A stretch of DNA of 6,941 bases from Aquificaceae bacterium (GTDB lineage Bacteria; Aquificota; Aquificia; Aquificales; Aquificaceae), in the NCBI GenBank assembly GCA_015490105.1, contig WFYK01000178.1, forward strand, positions 1 through 6,941, written 5' to 3'. Each line of letters starts with the position of its first letter. Positions within the stretch are counted from its first letter, which is position 1. This document shows positions 6,564 through 6,941 of the stretch, piece by piece. The translations under genes and the position numbers were made by a program. The notes below the pieces were generated by a model. It was not told the origin of the DNA, did not search any database, and worked only from the letters and a program-made list of their open reading frames with translations.

Positions 6564-6568
6564 GGACC

Positions 6569-6941
6569 ATGGAAGGTCTGATGATACTTTTGATGCCTCT
6601 GTTGGCTTTCCTCATAATAGGACTTTTCGGGCGAAGGTTGGGGGATCTCGCAAGCGGTATCCTTCTGGTGATATTCTCTTTCTTTTCCTTTCTCTTTTCG
6701 GTTTATTCCGCGGTTAGGTCCCTAAACACTCCTTTTCAAATAAAGGTGTATGAATTTCTACCAATAGGGGACTACACCTTAGAAGTAGGCTTTTACTTTG
6801 ACCCACTATCGACCATCACCTCAGCGGTAGTCACCTTCGTAGCAACACTCATATTCATCTACTCAATAGGCTACATGCACGACGAATTCGGAAAATGGGT
6901 ATACAAATTCTACGCATATTTATCCCTGTTTCTCTTTTCAA
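6569..6941 (+). CDS. nuoL: NADH-quinone oxidoreductase subunit L, N-terminal part (3' partial)
   Basis: From the ATG at 6569 the frame is open to the window edge, giving 124 residues of a protein normally above 600 aa. NuoL is an antiporter-like membrane subunit of respiratory complex I that takes part in proton pumping at the distal end of the membrane arm. Evidence includes an N-terminal hydrophobic helix beginning MEGLMILLMPLLAFLIIGLF, a second helix at about 30-49, and the family-typical segment FYFDPLS (75-81), then VVTFVATLIFIYSIGYMHDE (87-106) and YAYLSLFLFS (115-124). The FDPLS and YSxGYM patterns separate NuoL/MrpA-type proteins from NuoM and NuoN, though an MrpA-like or HyfB-like antiporter subunit cannot be wholly excluded. 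It follows its own promoter and a GAGGTG ribosome site, so it probably opens a new transcription unit. Synonymous codon choice shifts sharply at about codon 64. Confidence 0.9.
   Translation, partial: MEGLMILLMPLLAFLIIGLFGRRLGDLASGILLVIFSFFSFLFSVYSAVRSLNTPFQIKVYEFLPIGDYTLEVGFYFDPLSTITSAVVTFVATLIFIYSIGYMHDEFGKWVYKFYAYLSLFLFS

Overview
This 6.9 kb window looks like chromosomal DNA of a thermophilic Aquificales-type bacterium (Aquifex/Hydrogenobacter/Thermocrinis group). That placement is an inference from protein character: lysine/glutamate-rich sequences with many AGA/AGG arginine and ATA isoleucine codons, very tight gene packing, and an unusual mix of unrelated genes in one operon. The species cannot be fixed from sequence reading alone. 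No RNA genes, insertion sequences, CRISPR arrays or attachment sites were seen, and no intergenic gap exceeds about 52 bp.

Region 1 (1-3558, plus strand) is a tightly coupled three-gene run. It holds the C-terminal two thirds of a beta-hydroxyacid dehydrogenase, adenylosuccinate lyase (purB), and a ResB/Ccs1-type cytochrome c biogenesis membrane protein. Both junctions are 4-nt ATGA stop/start overlaps, so translational coupling is likely although the three functions are unrelated.

Region 2 (3555-5910, minus strand) converges on resB with a 4-nt overlap of the stop codons. It is a four-gene operon. In transcription order it encodes a two-TM membrane protein with HAMP-like/coiled-coil cytoplasmic segments, a Roadblock/LC7 (MglB-like) protein, a DUF4388 (PATAN) protein with a C-terminal winged-helix-like segment, and a small Ras-like GTPase (MglA/CvnD-like). 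The order sensor - Roadblock - helix-turn-helix adaptor - GTPase resembles the actinobacterial 'conservon' (cvnABCD). This is the most interesting part of the window: a probable membrane-linked small-GTPase switch in which a PATAN protein sits where DUF742 is found in conservons, and the membrane component shows no kinase domain.

Region 3 (5911-6941) starts with a 51-bp divergent promoter region, with a perfect TATAAT on the plus strand. A small TPR protein gene follows. A well-formed sigma70-type promoter (TTGACA-17-TATCGT) overlaps the stop codon of the TPR gene and precedes the beginning of nuoL, the proton-pumping antiporter-like subunit of NADH-quinone oxidoreductase, which runs off the right edge. 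Within nuoL, synonymous codon choice changes abruptly part way through the visible segment, which may point to recombination or gene conversion.
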